Shown here in pieces: positions 37,538 to 46,091 of a stretch of 64,000 nt of DNA. This DNA comes from Aeromonas veronii bv. veronii (GTDB taxonomy: Bacteria > Pseudomonadota > Gammaproteobacteria > Enterobacterales > Aeromonadaceae), in contig NZ_CDDK01000031.1 in NCBI RefSeq assembly GCF_000820225.1, positions 9,032 to 73,031 of the forward strand, given 5' to 3'. The notes beneath the pieces are model-generated. The model saw only the letters and a program-made list of their open reading frames with translations, ran no database searches and had not been told where the DNA came from. A program made the translations under genes and the position numbers. How positions within the stretch are numbered: position 1 is the stretch's first letter; every line of letters begins with the position of its first letter.

Positions 37538-37591
37538 TTCAATCGCATATGGCTTGGGCATATCACGCCCCCTAAGGATGACCAAAAGAGA

Positions 37592-38758
37592 ATGAACGAG
37601 ACCCTGGTTGCAAAAGATGTGGTCGCACAAGATTACCGTCAGCTGGTTGAACAATTCGGCTCCCCCCTGCTGCTGCTCGACAAGGCAGCCGTCCGCAAAC
37701 AGTATCGGGCCCTGACCTCCGCCCTGCCCGATGTACGATTGCACTATGCACTCAAACCCCTGCCCCATGAGGCGGTGGTCTCTGTCTTGAAGGAAGAGGG
37801 GGCCTGTTTCGATCTGGCCACCAACGGCGAAGTGGATCTGGTGCGCAGTCAGGGGGTTCGCCCGGGACGTTGCATTCATACCCATCCCATCAAGCGCGAC
37901 AGCGATATCCGTTACGCGCTGGAGTTCGGCTGCACCGTGTTTGTCTATGACAACCCGCTGGAGCTGGAGAAGTTCATTCCCTACAAGGACGAAGTGAAAC
38001 TGCTGCTGCGGGTCAGCTTCCCGAACCCCGAGACCAAGGTCGATCTCTCCAAGAAGTTCGGCTGCACTCCGGAGCAGGCGCTGCCGCTGCTGCAACTGGC
38101 CCACGCCAAGGGGATCAAGGTGATGGGGCTGTCGTTTCACGTCGGCTCGCAAGTGCCCCATGCCCGTCGCCATGTGCAGGCCATCGACGCCTGCCGCGAG
38201 ATCATGGAGCAGGCCTGGGCGCTCGGGCTCAAGCCCTGGGTGCTGGATATCGGCGGCGGTTTCCCGGTGGATTATGAGGGGGGCGAGTTCGATATCGACG
38301 GCTTCTGCGCGCCGATCCGCGAAGCGCTGGCCAAGTTGCCCGCTACCGTGCAGAAGATTGCAGAACCGGGCCGCTTTATCAGCGCGCCGGCCATGACTTC
38401 GGTATCCAGCGTGATGGGCAAGGCCCACCGTGGCGACAAGATCTGGTACTACCTGGATGACGGTCTCTACGGCAGCTACAACGGCCAGCTCTATGACCAC
38501 GTCACCTATCCGGTGAGCACGCCTTATGCCAGTGGCGAGCAACACAACTCGGTGCTCTCCGGCCCGACCTGCGACAGCGTGGATGTGATCCGCGATGGCA
38601 TCATGCTGCCGGACCTGGCTATCGGCGAGTTGGTGGTTGGCAAGGTGATGGGCGCCTACACCTGGGCCTCCGCCTCCACCTTCAACTTCTTCCCCAAGGC
38701 CAGCATCCTCATTCTGGACAGCAGCCAGAAGGGGCAGAAGCTGGTGGCAGTAGCCTGA
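37592..38758 (+). CDS. Fold-III PLP decarboxylase, ornithine/lysine type
   Basis: A 388-residue PLP enzyme of the alanine-racemase-like fold shared by eukaryotic-type ornithine decarboxylase and Vibrio lysine/ornithine decarboxylase. The cofactor lysine is K55 (LHYALKPLPHE). Further motifs are SFHVGSQ, the phosphate-binding WVLDIGGGFPVDY, KIAEPGRFISAPA, and the active-site cysteine of SGPTCDSVDVI near residue 327. It should make putrescine (and possibly cadaverine) by decarboxylation. AAGAGA stands before the ATG and AAGGA further up. No antizyme or transporter gene adjoins it. Confidence 0.9.
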   Translation: MNETLVAKDVVAQDYRQLVEQFGSPLLLLDKAAVRKQYRALTSALPDVRLHYALKPLPHEAVVSVLKEEGACFDLATNGEVDLVRSQGVRPGRCIHTHPIKRDSDIRYALEFGCTVFVYDNPLELEKFIPYKDEVKLLLRVSFPNPETKVDLSKKFGCTPEQALPLLQLAHAKGIKVMGLSFHVGSQVPHARRHVQAIDACREIMEQAWALGLKPWVLDIGGGFPVDYEGGEFDIDGFCAPIREALAKLPATVQKIAEPGRFISAPAMTSVSSVMGKAHRGDKIWYYLDDGLYGSYNGQLYDHVTYPVSTPYASGEQHNSVLSGPTCDSVDVIRDGIMLPDLAIGELVVGKVMGAYTWASASTFNFFPKASILILDSSQKGQKLVAVA

Positions 38759-38796
38759 GCACACCGCTCGCCAACAGGTTCACTGGGCAAAAACAA

Positions 38797-38822
38797 GAGG
38801 GGGAAGCTTGAGCTTCCCCCTC
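38797..38822. terminator. Terminator between decarboxylase and YrbG
   Basis: The 12-bp stem GAGGGGGAAGCT / AGCTTCCCCCTC lies between convergent genes. The T-tract is interrupted (TCTCTC). Confidence 0.75.
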
Positions 38823-38842
38823 TCTCATTTCACCAACCCCTA

Positions 38843-39811
38843 TCAGATAAACTGACTGGTCAGCAGCCAGCCGGTGTAGGCGACGAAGCAGGTCAGCAGC
38901 ACGCCCCCCTCCAGCCGGTTGATACGGCCCTGTCCCTTGCGGCCCAGACACATCACCAGCAGCAGCAGGGTCAGCCCCATCATGATGCTCCAGTCACGGG
39001 TGAGCACCTCCGGCGCCACATCGAGCGGGTGGATGCCCGCCGCAATCCCCACTACCGCCAGGGTGTTGAACAGGTTGGAGCCAAGCACGTTGCCAAGGGC
39101 CAGATCATGCTCGTTCTTGCGAATGGCGATGAGGGAAGAGGCCAGCTCCGGCAGGGAGGTTCCCACCGCGACTATAGTGAGACCAATCACCAGATCGCTG
39201 ATACCGAGCGCCTGAGCGATGGTCACCGCCCCCCAGACCAGCAGACGGGAAGCACCGATCAGCAGCACCAGCCCGACCACCAGCCAGAAGATGGCACTCT
39301 TGAGGGACATCCCCTCGCTCTCGATATCCTCGGCGGTCTCGGTATCCAGCGCATCTCCCTTGCCATTCATGCCAGCCCAGATGGACCAGCCCATCAGGGC
39401 AACGAAGACTGCCCCCAGAATGACCGCATCCATCCGGCCCAGATGACCATCGATCAGCAGAGCGCCGGAGAGCAGGGTAATACCGAGCAGAATGGGGATC
39501 TCCTTGCGCACTACCTGAGAGGCCACCGCGATAGGGCTGATCAGTGCCGTCAGACCCAGGATCAGCGCGATATTGGTGATATTGGAGCCATAGGCATTAC
39601 CGAGCGCCAACCCGGGATTGCCCTGTGACGCCGCCAGCGCCGAGACCACCATCTCCGGGGCCGAGGTACCAAAACCGATGATCACCATGCCGATCAGCAG
39701 CGGCGGCATCCCCGCATAACGGGCGGTGGCGGCGGCACCGTCGACAAACTTGTCTGCACTCCAGACCAGCAGCGCCAGTCCGGCAATCAGGGCAACAAAA
39801 GCCAGGGTCAT
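38843..39811 (-). CDS. yrbG: Calcium/sodium antiporter, YrbG type
   Basis: A 322-residue CaCA-family exchanger with two inverted repeats. Each carries the alpha motif: GMVIIGFGTSAPEMVVSALAA plus GNAYGSNITNIALILG, and GLTIVAVGTSLPELASSLIA plus GNVLGSNLFNTLAVVG. An acidic cytoplasmic loop (DTETAEDIESEG) lies between them. It should exchange sodium or protons for calcium. ATG at 39811 starts directly at the first helix and is preferred to the ATG at 39838. It is not in the lpt/kds context known from E. coli. Confidence 0.9.
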   Translation of the reverse strand: MTLAFVALIAGLALLVWSADKFVDGAAATARYAGMPPLLIGMVIIGFGTSAPEMVVSALAASQGNPGLALGNAYGSNITNIALILGLTALISPIAVASQVVRKEIPILLGITLLSGALLIDGHLGRMDAVILGAVFVALMGWSIWAGMNGKGDALDTETAEDIESEGMSLKSAIFWLVVGLVLLIGASRLLVWGAVTIAQALGISDLVIGLTIVAVGTSLPELASSLIAIRKNEHDLALGNVLGSNLFNTLAVVGIAAGIHPLDVAPEVLTRDWSIMMGLTLLLLVMCLGRKGQGRINRLEGGVLLTCFVAYTGWLLTSQFI

Positions 39812-39937
39812 AGGATCTTCATCTCTTGTTATCTGCAACGAAGCGCCAGCCCAAACGGGCAGGCACCATGGGAAAGTGGCGCCAGTGTAGCTGTGCCACC
39901 TCCCATTTCAAGGGGAAATCAAACCGTGATTAACATT

Positions 39938-40411
39938 TCACAGTGCAGCCAGCAGGCTCGCGGCATCGGAGACCTCAAACTTGCCTGGCGCCTCCACAAA
40001 CAGCTGCTCGACCACACCATCGTTGGCAATCAACGCAAAGCGCTGGGCACGGATGCCGCCAAAGGCGCCGGTATCCTTGGCCAGGCCCAGCGCCCGGGTC
40101 CAGCTGCCATCGCCATCCGCGAGCATGGTGATCGCCTCGGCATTCTGGGCCGTCTGCCAGGCCCGCATCACGAAAGCGTCGTTGACCGAGAGGCAACAGA
40201 TGGCATCCACCCCTTTGGCCATGAACTGATCGGCCAGCACCACATAACCGGGCAGATGTGCATTGGAGCAGGTGGGAGTAAAGGCGCCGGGTACCGCAAA
40301 CAGCACTACTTTTTTACCGGCGAACAGCGTCTTGCTATCCCGCAGCTGCTTGCCCTCGTCGGTGATAAAGGTAAATTCGCCAGCAGGCAGGGGTTGTCCT
40401 ACAGCAATCAT
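39938..40411 (-). CDS. Peroxiredoxin, Prx5 type
   Basis: A 157-residue thiol peroxidase. The peroxidatic cysteine is C48 in VPGAFTPTCSNAHLPG, the Prx5 signature. C72 and C73 (AICCLSVND) are candidates for a resolving cysteine or another function. It reduces hydrogen peroxide and alkyl hydroperoxides in the cytosol. The glutaredoxin domain found fused in some Prx5 proteins is absent. It is divergent from the PaaK-like gene. Confidence 0.92.
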   Translation of the reverse strand: MIAVGQPLPAGEFTFITDEGKQLRDSKTLFAGKKVVLFAVPGAFTPTCSNAHLPGYVVLADQFMAKGVDAICCLSVNDAFVMRAWQTAQNAEAITMLADGDGSWTRALGLAKDTGAFGGIRAQRFALIANDGVVEQLFVEAPGKFEVSDAASLLAAL

Positions 40412-40566
40412 GATTTCTCGTCCTGAGTCGTGATGGGAAGTCGCCAGTTTATCCCAGAGTGACGATGCCGCCTAACAGCGGCTCTGAGCCTGACCATGGA
40501 TAGCTGCAGGCATTTTCCCCTTGGGCAGACTACTCTTGAGCTGGTTTCACGGCGCCAGGAGGCCCC

Positions 40567-41493
40567 ATGCAACACTATTACGATGGTCTGGAAATTCGTC
40601 CCCCCACCATGCGCGAACAGCAGCAACTGGACCAGCTCAATCATCAGCTTACCCATGTCAGTCAATATTGCGCCGGTTACTCCAGCGCCTATCGCCAGTG
40701 TCGCCTCGAGGATCTGGCAGAGCTGGCCACCCTGCCACTGCTCGACAGCAAAGAGCTCTTTGCCGCCCAGCAGGCTCATCCCCCCTTTGCCGGTCTCACC
40801 GGCCGCCCCGCCAGTCAGGCGCTGCGGGTCTTCTCCTGTCCGGGCCAGCTGGCCATCCCCGAATATGCGGGGGCTGACTGGTGGGGGGCCGCCCGGGCGC
40901 TGTTTGCCGCCGGTTTCAAGGCGGGGGAAGTGATGCTCAACGGCCACGACTATCATGCTGGCCCCACCGCCTTTATCTTCGATAACGGCGCCCGCCAGCT
41001 GGGGGCTCCAGTGGTACCCTGCGGGCCCCACGATACCCAGCGCCAGCTGGAGGCACTGCTGCGCTATCAACCCACCGGCTATGTCGGCCCGCTGGTGACC
41101 CTGCTCGACCTGCTGGAAGCGGCCGAAGCGGCGGAGATCCCGAGCGACTCGCTGCGCCGCGCCCTACTGTGCGAAGCCACCCATCCTGAAACGGCACCAC
41201 TGCGCGCCATTCATGGCATTGCGGCCCTCAACTGTCTGGTGTGGCAGGATGTGGGGGTGGTGGCCTACGAGAGTCAGCCCGGTCAGGGCTTTATCGTCAA
41301 CGAGAGCTGCATCGTCGAGATCATCGATCCCGCCAGCGGCAATCCCGTGAGTGGCGACGAGACCGGCCAGCTGGTGCTGACTCGGCTCGATCTGGAGTAT
41401 CCGCTGCTGCGGCTAGCCACCGACTGGCAGGGGCACTGGCTCGCCAAGCCGAGCGCTTGCGGGCGCACCAACCGACGCCTCAAGCTGGTGTAG
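40567..41493 (+). CDS. PaaK-like adenylate-forming protein lacking the C-terminal domain
   Basis: A 308-residue protein that resembles phenylacetate-CoA ligases from their N-terminus (YYDGLEIRPPTMREQQQLDQL) through the large AMP-binding domain (PEYAGADWWGAARALFAAGFKAGE, PTGYVGPLVTLLDLLE, ESCIVEIIDPASGNPV, ETGQLVLTRLDLEYPLLRLATD) to CGRTNRRLKLV, where it stops. Full ligases have about 100 more residues forming the mobile lid domain. The family's glycine-rich ATP loop and catalytic acidic residues are poorly preserved (LLCEATHPE replaces the usual SGE). It may be a non-catalytic or thioester-independent derivative. AGGAGG precedes the ATG. The function is unknown. Confidence 0.78.
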   Translation: MQHYYDGLEIRPPTMREQQQLDQLNHQLTHVSQYCAGYSSAYRQCRLEDLAELATLPLLDSKELFAAQQAHPPFAGLTGRPASQALRVFSCPGQLAIPEYAGADWWGAARALFAAGFKAGEVMLNGHDYHAGPTAFIFDNGARQLGAPVVPCGPHDTQRQLEALLRYQPTGYVGPLVTLLDLLEAAEAAEIPSDSLRRALLCEATHPETAPLRAIHGIAALNCLVWQDVGVVAYESQPGQGFIVNESCIVEIIDPASGNPVSGDETGQLVLTRLDLEYPLLRLATDWQGHWLAKPSACGRTNRRLKLV

Positions 41494-41518
41494 CAGACCA
41501 ACTAAATGCACAAAGGCA

Positions 41519-41544
41519 GACGGGCAGCCATCAGGCTGCCCGTC
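41519..41544. terminator. Terminator between PaaK-like gene and Nudix gene
   Basis: The perfect 11-bp stem GACGGGCAGCC / GGCTGCCCGTC with loop ATCA is followed by TTGTCT. A second small hairpin (GAGACG-TTAG-CGTCTC, 41579-41594) holds the Nudix stop codon in its loop. Confidence 0.8.
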
Positions 41545-41584
41545 TTGTCTCTGAACTGGAAAAGAAAATATCTAAAGAGAGACG

Positions 41585-42067
41585 TTAGCGTCTCGCCTGC
41601 CAGGTGGCGATGGCCAGCAGGGAGTCAGGGGTAAATTCGCTGGCACGCTCGGCAATCTCGGCCAGGCTCATCCAGTATACCGCGCTCACCTCTTCGGCCT
41701 GCAGCTGCAGCGGCCCCTGATAGCGGCAACTGAAGAGACCCCCCCAGACCCGATAGCCCTCCCCTTCGGCATAAAAACTGCCAAAGCCCTGCAGAGGAAC
41801 ATCCATAATCCCCAGCTCTTCGGCCAGTTCGCGCCGGGCGGAGCGCTCCATCTCCTCACCGGTGGTGACCACGCCACCGGCGCAGGCATCCAGCATGCCG
41901 GGGCAGAAATCTTTGCTGAGGGTGCGTCGCTGCACCAGGATCCGATCCGCGTCGTCGAGCACCAGAATATAGCTGGCACGATGGCAGAGATTCTCCCGCC
42001 GCACCTCGGCTCGCTCGGCCACGCCAATCACCCGGTTGTTCCCGTCCACCACATCAACCCATTCCAC
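41585..42067 (-). CDS. yfcD: Nudix hydrolase, YfcD type
   Basis: A 160-residue Nudix protein. The Nudix box GGVVTTGEEMERSARRELAEELGI fits Gx5Ex7REUxEExGU in full. The N-terminal strand EWVDVVDGNNRVIGVAERAEVRRENLCHRASYILVLD matches the YfcD/isopentenyl-diphosphate-isomerase-like branch. The substrate is unknown. The symbol is by resemblance and is less certain than the fold. Confidence 0.87.
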   Translation of the reverse strand: MEWVDVVDGNNRVIGVAERAEVRRENLCHRASYILVLDDADRILVQRRTLSKDFCPGMLDACAGGVVTTGEEMERSARRELAEELGIMDVPLQGFGSFYAEGEGYRVWGGLFSCRYQGPLQLQAEEVSAVYWMSLAEIAERASEFTPDSLLAIATWQARR

Positions 42068-42270
42068 GCACAGGCCCTTTTATTTGTTCCATTCAAGCCC
42101 GCAGTATATCGGTGCGGTGGTTTGTCATGGCACAACTTTTTCGATGACGCCGTCAATTTGCCGAACTCACTGGCAAAATAAGGATTCATGCAAATCTTTA
42201 TAAACCGTCATATCAGTGTCATCGACCGACACCATAGTGTGCCCTGTCCAGGCAATCAGGGAACCGTGTG

Positions 42271-42489
42271 ATGAAGGTATTCAAGCAGTTATCCCCACGG
42301 CAGATCGCTCGCTACATCAAGAGCTTTCATCGAGGCTATTTTGCCATCGAGTCGCTGGGGACATTTGAATTCAACGCGGGCAGGATCAGCCTCCATGGCC
42401 TGACCTGCCGCCAGCGGCTAAGACTGGCTCGCCAGATCAATCTGGCTGTCAGACAACTTGGTCACCGCGACCCCTTGCCGGACATGTGA
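42271..42489 (+). CDS. Small hypothetical protein, 72 aa
   Basis: The family is not recognised. The product is basic and soluble: MKVFKQLSPRQIARYIKSFHRGYFAIE followed by a short strand region and a helical RQRLRLARQINLAVRQL segment. AGGGA lies about nine bases before the ATG (an overlapping GTG stands at 42268). The composition looks like that of a real small protein, but no homologue can be named. Confidence 0.55.
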   Translation: MKVFKQLSPRQIARYIKSFHRGYFAIESLGTFEFNAGRISLHGLTCRQRLRLARQINLAVRQLGHRDPLPDM

Positions 42490-42541
42490 GTCAAAGGGTC
42501 TTGCCCTACTGTCTGTTGTGCATCCATGCTTTGCCCGCCGG

Positions 42542-42856
42542 CTACTGGCCGCGCGGGCCGTTTTCGATATCGGTAATGATGCCGTTGCGCACCGTCACAA
42601 AGCGCATGAACTCGTTCTTGCCGAAGTTGTAGGTCCAGCGTTCACCATATTTGACCTGCACCAGGTTGCCAAACTGGTTCTCCTCGTTGCGGTTGAGCTC
42701 TTCACGCAACATCGGCTCACCGCACTTGAGCAGCATCTCGGCGGTGGTGTCTCCCTCTGTGATCAGGGCGTTCTTGCAGCGCATGGCATCAGCACTGGCC
42801 GGAATACTCAGCAGCAACAGAGCAAGCCCCGCTACTTTCTTCATCTTCTTGCTCAT
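42542..42856 (-). CDS. DUF2845 family periplasmic protein
   Basis: A 104-residue secreted protein. The signal peptide MSKKMKKVAGLALLLLSIPASADA is followed by the DUF2845 pattern: MRCKNALITEGDTTAEMLLKCGEPM, then GERWTYNFGKNEFMRFVTVRNGIITDIENGPRGQ. Two cysteines (in MRCKN and LKCGE) probably form a disulfide. AAGGAG lies six bases before the ATG at 42856. The function is unknown. Confidence 0.88.
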   Translation of the reverse strand: MSKKMKKVAGLALLLLSIPASADAMRCKNALITEGDTTAEMLLKCGEPMLREELNRNEENQFGNLVQVKYGERWTYNFGKNEFMRFVTVRNGIITDIENGPRGQ

Positions 42857-43001
42857 CGGGTTCTCCTTATCCTCTCTAATGAGTCGCAGTATGCCTTTTC
42901 CCGTTTCTGAAAAAACCAGTAAAAAGCGCAAAAGTGCCGCCCTTTTCTGCTCTCCAGCCCGCTGGTCGCGACAAATGCTGTCTATCACATAGCCCAAAAA
43001 C

Positions 43002-43027
43002 AAACGGCGACCCGAGGGTCGCCGTTT
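43002..43027 (-). terminator. Terminator of fklB
   Basis: The 12-bp stem AAACGGCGACCC / GGGTCGCCGTTT encloses GA. On the minus strand it is followed by GTTTTTGG, which fits a rho-independent terminator 17 bp after the fklB stop. Confidence 0.9.
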
Positions 43028-43044
43028 GCATCAAGCCAGCAGGA

Positions 43045-43656
43045 TCACAGGATGTCCAGCAGCTCGACTTCAAATACCAGTGCAGAGTAGGGCGGGATGG
43101 AACCGGCACCACGGGAACCGTAGGCCAGATCGTGGGGGATGTAGAGCTTCCACTTGGAACCAACCGGCATCAGCTGCAGCGCTTCAACCCAGCCAGCGAT
43201 CACGCCGGTCACCGGGAATTCAGCCGGCTGGCCGCGAGCGACGGAGCTGTCGAATACGCCACCGTGGGTGAAGGTACCGTGGTAGTGCACACGCACGGAC
43301 TGATCGGCTACCGGAACGGCACCGTTGCCTTCTACCAGCACTTCGTACTGCAGACCGGAGTCGGTCACCTTCACTTCAGCGCGCTTGGCGTTATCAGCCA
43401 GGAAGGCTTCGCCGTCAGCAGCAGCGGCCTTGGCGGCGGCTTCCTGCTCTTCTTGCATACGCGCAGTGATCACCTGGAAGGCATCATTGATATCGTCACG
43501 GCTGACCGCGAACTCCAGACCATTCAGGGCATCTGCCAGACCTTGTTGCAGGGCCGGGATATCCAGACCGGCGAAGGCTTGCTGCGCCAGCTGATCACCC
43601 ATGTTGCGGCCGATGCCATAGCTGGCCTTCTGTTCGATAGAGTCGTATTGGGACAT
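43045..43656 (-). CDS. fklB: FKBP-type peptidyl-prolyl isomerase, FKBP22
   Basis: A 203-residue isomerase. It has the N-terminal helical dimerisation arm (SIEQKASYGIGRNMGDQLAQQ, ALQQGLADALNG) and C-terminal FKBP domain (VRVHYHGTFTHGGVFDSSVARGQPAEFPVTGVIAGWVEALQLMPVGSKWKLYIP; LAYGSRGAGSIPPYSALVFEVELLDIL) of FKBP22/FklB. The absence of a signal peptide places it in the cytosol. ATG at 43656 starts exactly at the family's MSQYDSIEQK-like beginning; GGAG stands about ten bases upstream. Confidence 0.94.
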   Translation of the reverse strand: MSQYDSIEQKASYGIGRNMGDQLAQQAFAGLDIPALQQGLADALNGLEFAVSRDDINDAFQVITARMQEEQEAAAKAAAADGEAFLADNAKRAEVKVTDSGLQYEVLVEGNGAVPVADQSVRVHYHGTFTHGGVFDSSVARGQPAEFPVTGVIAGWVEALQLMPVGSKWKLYIPHDLAYGSRGAGSIPPYSALVFEVELLDIL

Positions 43657-43806
43657 TGAGATGTTGCTCCAGATCCATGTAGTAAAGAGGCGGGATAATA
43701 TCAGACTTTTGGCCGGGGTGCTGCCGGGGGCGCCCCTGATTTCCCCGTCAGTGGGAGGAACTTCACACAAGATGCGGATGAACGCCGCCCAACGGCGGCG
43801 ATCTGC

Positions 43807-44532
43807 TTAACCGCGATCCAGCAAGGCTCTGACCGCAGCCACCTTGGCGCCATCGGTGATATTGACCCGACCATCATCCGAAGTGCCCATATTCACTCCG
43901 TGCGGCACCATGCCACCGCGCCAGCCCATGCCGGACATATGCACTTCGCTCACCCCGGTGAACTCGATGATGGTACGCACGTTGTCGGCATTGACCCCGG
44001 CCCCCGGCATCAGGCTGGCACGCCCCGCCAGCGCCTGCTGCATCTCCTGCAGGGTTTCCAGCCCAGCCAGCGCGGTCGGCGCATGGCCCGAGCTCAGAAT
44101 GCGCTCGCAACCGGCCGCGACTATGGTCTCCAGATCGAGGCGCCAGTCGGAAGAGAGGTCGATGGCGCGATGGAAGGTGACCCCCAACGGTCCTGCAGCA
44201 TCCACCAGCTGTTTGAGTTTGGCGGCAGGCACCCGCCCCTCCTCATCCAGCAAACCGACCACAACCCCTTGCAACCCCGCAGCACGTGCGGCCGCGATAT
44301 CTTGCAGCATCATCTCGAACTCCCCGTCGTTGAAGCAAAAATCCCCGGCGCGCGGGCGGATCATGGCGTACACCGGAACGCTGGCGTGGCGGGCTGCCTG
44401 CTGCATAAAACCGTAGGAGGGGGTCAGGCCACCCAGACCCAGCGCAGAGCAGAGCTCGATGCGATCCGCCCCGGATTGCTGGGCGGTGAAGAGGGATTCC
44501 AGGTTGTCGATACAGATTTCAAGACGGGTCAT
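43807..44532 (-). CDS. cutC: CutC family protein
   Basis: A 241-residue TIM-barrel protein of the CutC family, once linked to copper homeostasis. Family segments are LEICIDNLESLFTAQQSGADRIELCSALGLGGLTPSYG, VPVYAMIRPRAGDFCFND and LMPGAGVNADNV. AAGGAG lies six bases before the ATG at 44532. It sits 41 bp downstream of nagK on the same strand, so the two are probably co-transcribed. This suggests a link to sugar metabolism rather than copper, but that is inference. Confidence 0.93.
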   Translation of the reverse strand: MTRLEICIDNLESLFTAQQSGADRIELCSALGLGGLTPSYGFMQQAARHASVPVYAMIRPRAGDFCFNDGEFEMMLQDIAAARAAGLQGVVVGLLDEEGRVPAAKLKQLVDAAGPLGVTFHRAIDLSSDWRLDLETIVAAGCERILSSGHAPTALAGLETLQEMQQALAGRASLMPGAGVNADNVRTIIEFTGVSEVHMSGMGWRGGMVPHGVNMGTSDDGRVNITDGAKVAAVRALLDRG

Positions 44533-44573
44533 GAGGACTCCTTTTTCGGGGAGATCAGACCCCACATCTGATC

Positions 44574-45476
44574 TCATAGATTGAGCAAGGCTGCGCCGCG
44601 CACACCACCGGCGCCGCCGAAGCGGGCCTGGCGTATCTCGGGCAGGGCGACCCCGGGCAGCAAGTGACCGGGCAGACGCAGCGGCAGCTGTTCATAGAGG
44701 GCGGGCAGGCCGCTCAGGCCGCCCCCCAACACCACCACCTCGGGATCAATCACCGAAATGGCGGTGGCAAGCCCGGCGGCCATGATCTCCAGCCAGCAGT
44801 CGACCGTCTCGACCGCATGGGGTTCATGGGCCTCGAAGCGTCCCACAATCTGGTGACCCGTGGCGCGCTGGCCATGGAAATGGTGATAAAGACGCTCCAG
44901 ACCGGTGCCGGAGGCATAGGTTTCAAAACAGACCAGACGGCCGCAGCCGCAACGGGGACGGGGCAACTCGGGGTACTTCATCAGCATGGTCGCGGGCAAG
45001 GGGTAGTGACCAATCTCGCCAGCCAGCCAGTTGCGCCCCTGAATAAGCTTGCCCGCCAGATAGACGGCGCCGCCGATGCCGGTGCCGATGGTGACGCCGA
45101 GCGCACTGCCTGCGCCGTCGGCTGCCCCTTGATGCACTTCGGACCAGAGGAAGCAGTTGGCGTCGTTATCCACCTTGACCGGCCGCTCCAGCAGCTCGGC
45201 CAGATCGGCGCCCAGATGGCGACCATTGATGGAGGGCAGATTGGCTGCCACTATGCTGTGATCCTGGCTGTTGATGACACCGGGAAAACCGATACCGACC
45301 GAGCCCCGTGCGCCGAAGCGGGCATCCGCCTGCTCGACCCGGGAGCGGATCAACTGCTGCAACCCCTCGTAATCGTTGCCCGGGGTGCTCATGCGCTCCT
45401 CGTGGCAGAGGTTCAATGCACCGTCATAGACCGCGAAGGCGATCTTGGTGCCACCGATATCAAAGCCGTAATACAT
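44574..45476 (-). CDS. nagK: N-acetylglucosamine kinase, ROK family
   Basis: A 300-residue ROK kinase that phosphorylates N-acetylglucosamine released from cell-wall recycling or chitin. The N-terminal phosphate loop is MYYGFDIGGTKIAFAVYD. The catalytic Asp is in VDNDANCFLWSE, and the zinc site is GEIGHYPLP with CGCGRLVCFETYASG. The pattern and length match NagK. It heads a nagK-cutC unit. Confidence 0.93.
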   Translation of the reverse strand: MYYGFDIGGTKIAFAVYDGALNLCHEERMSTPGNDYEGLQQLIRSRVEQADARFGARGSVGIGFPGVINSQDHSIVAANLPSINGRHLGADLAELLERPVKVDNDANCFLWSEVHQGAADGAGSALGVTIGTGIGGAVYLAGKLIQGRNWLAGEIGHYPLPATMLMKYPELPRPRCGCGRLVCFETYASGTGLERLYHHFHGQRATGHQIVGRFEAHEPHAVETVDCWLEIMAAGLATAISVIDPEVVVLGGGLSGLPALYEQLPLRLPGHLLPGVALPEIRQARFGGAGGVRGAALLNL

Positions 45477-45584
45477 GCCAGCACTCCCTTGTCAGCCCGT
45501 GTTTATCCAACTCTGTTTCAAGGGGGACATTGTATTAATTCGCAAAAAAAATAAAGTGACCGAAGGCGAAAAACGGGAGAGTGA

Positions 45585-46091
45585 TCAGAGCAAACGGCTC
45601 ATTTGTCGCTGCAGGCAGGGCTGCCCGAGGCTTATCAGGGTGCGCTCCTCGCCATCAAAAACGAAGCCACGGCGCAGGTAGAACCCCTCGCCGATGTGGT
45701 TGCCATCGAGCAGCCACAATTTGACGCTATGGCAACCGGCGCGGCGCATCTGCATCGCCACCGCCTGCCACAGCCGTTTACCATAACCTTGTCGCCAGTG
45801 GTCGGGATGGAGGTAAAACGCGCGGATCAGGGCATGACTCTGTCCCGCTTCCTGCTGTGGTTGCCAGTAGAGCAGGCCAATCACCACCTCATCGAGACAA
45901 AGCAGCATGGGCCTTGGGCCCGGCTCGGCCAGACGGCTCTGCCAGATCTGCAGATGGGCGGTGACGTCCAGCTGCTCCAGCAGATCGGCACCGAGCACCT
46001 GGCCATAGGCAGCGAGCCAGCTGGCTCGCTGCATCACCGTCATGGCGGCGGCATCGTCGCTGCGCGCCATGCGCAGGCTTATACCTTGCAT
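45585..46091 (-). CDS. GNAT family N-acetyltransferase
   Basis: A 168-residue acetyltransferase with the acetyl-CoA loop as HPDHWRQGYGKRLWQAV and the following strand/helix HSVKLWLLDGNHIGEGFYLRRGFVFDGEERTL. The substrate is unknown. The start (ATG 46091; ATG 46070 is an alternative) overlaps the end of the M48 protease gene by 13 bases, so it is probably translated from the same mRNA by coupling. Confidence 0.88.
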   Translation of the reverse strand: MQGISLRMARSDDAAAMTVMQRASWLAAYGQVLGADLLEQLDVTAHLQIWQSRLAEPGPRPMLLCLDEVVIGLLYWQPQQEAGQSHALIRAFYLHPDHWRQGYGKRLWQAVAMQMRRAGCHSVKLWLLDGNHIGEGFYLRRGFVFDGEERTLISLGQPCLQRQMSRLL

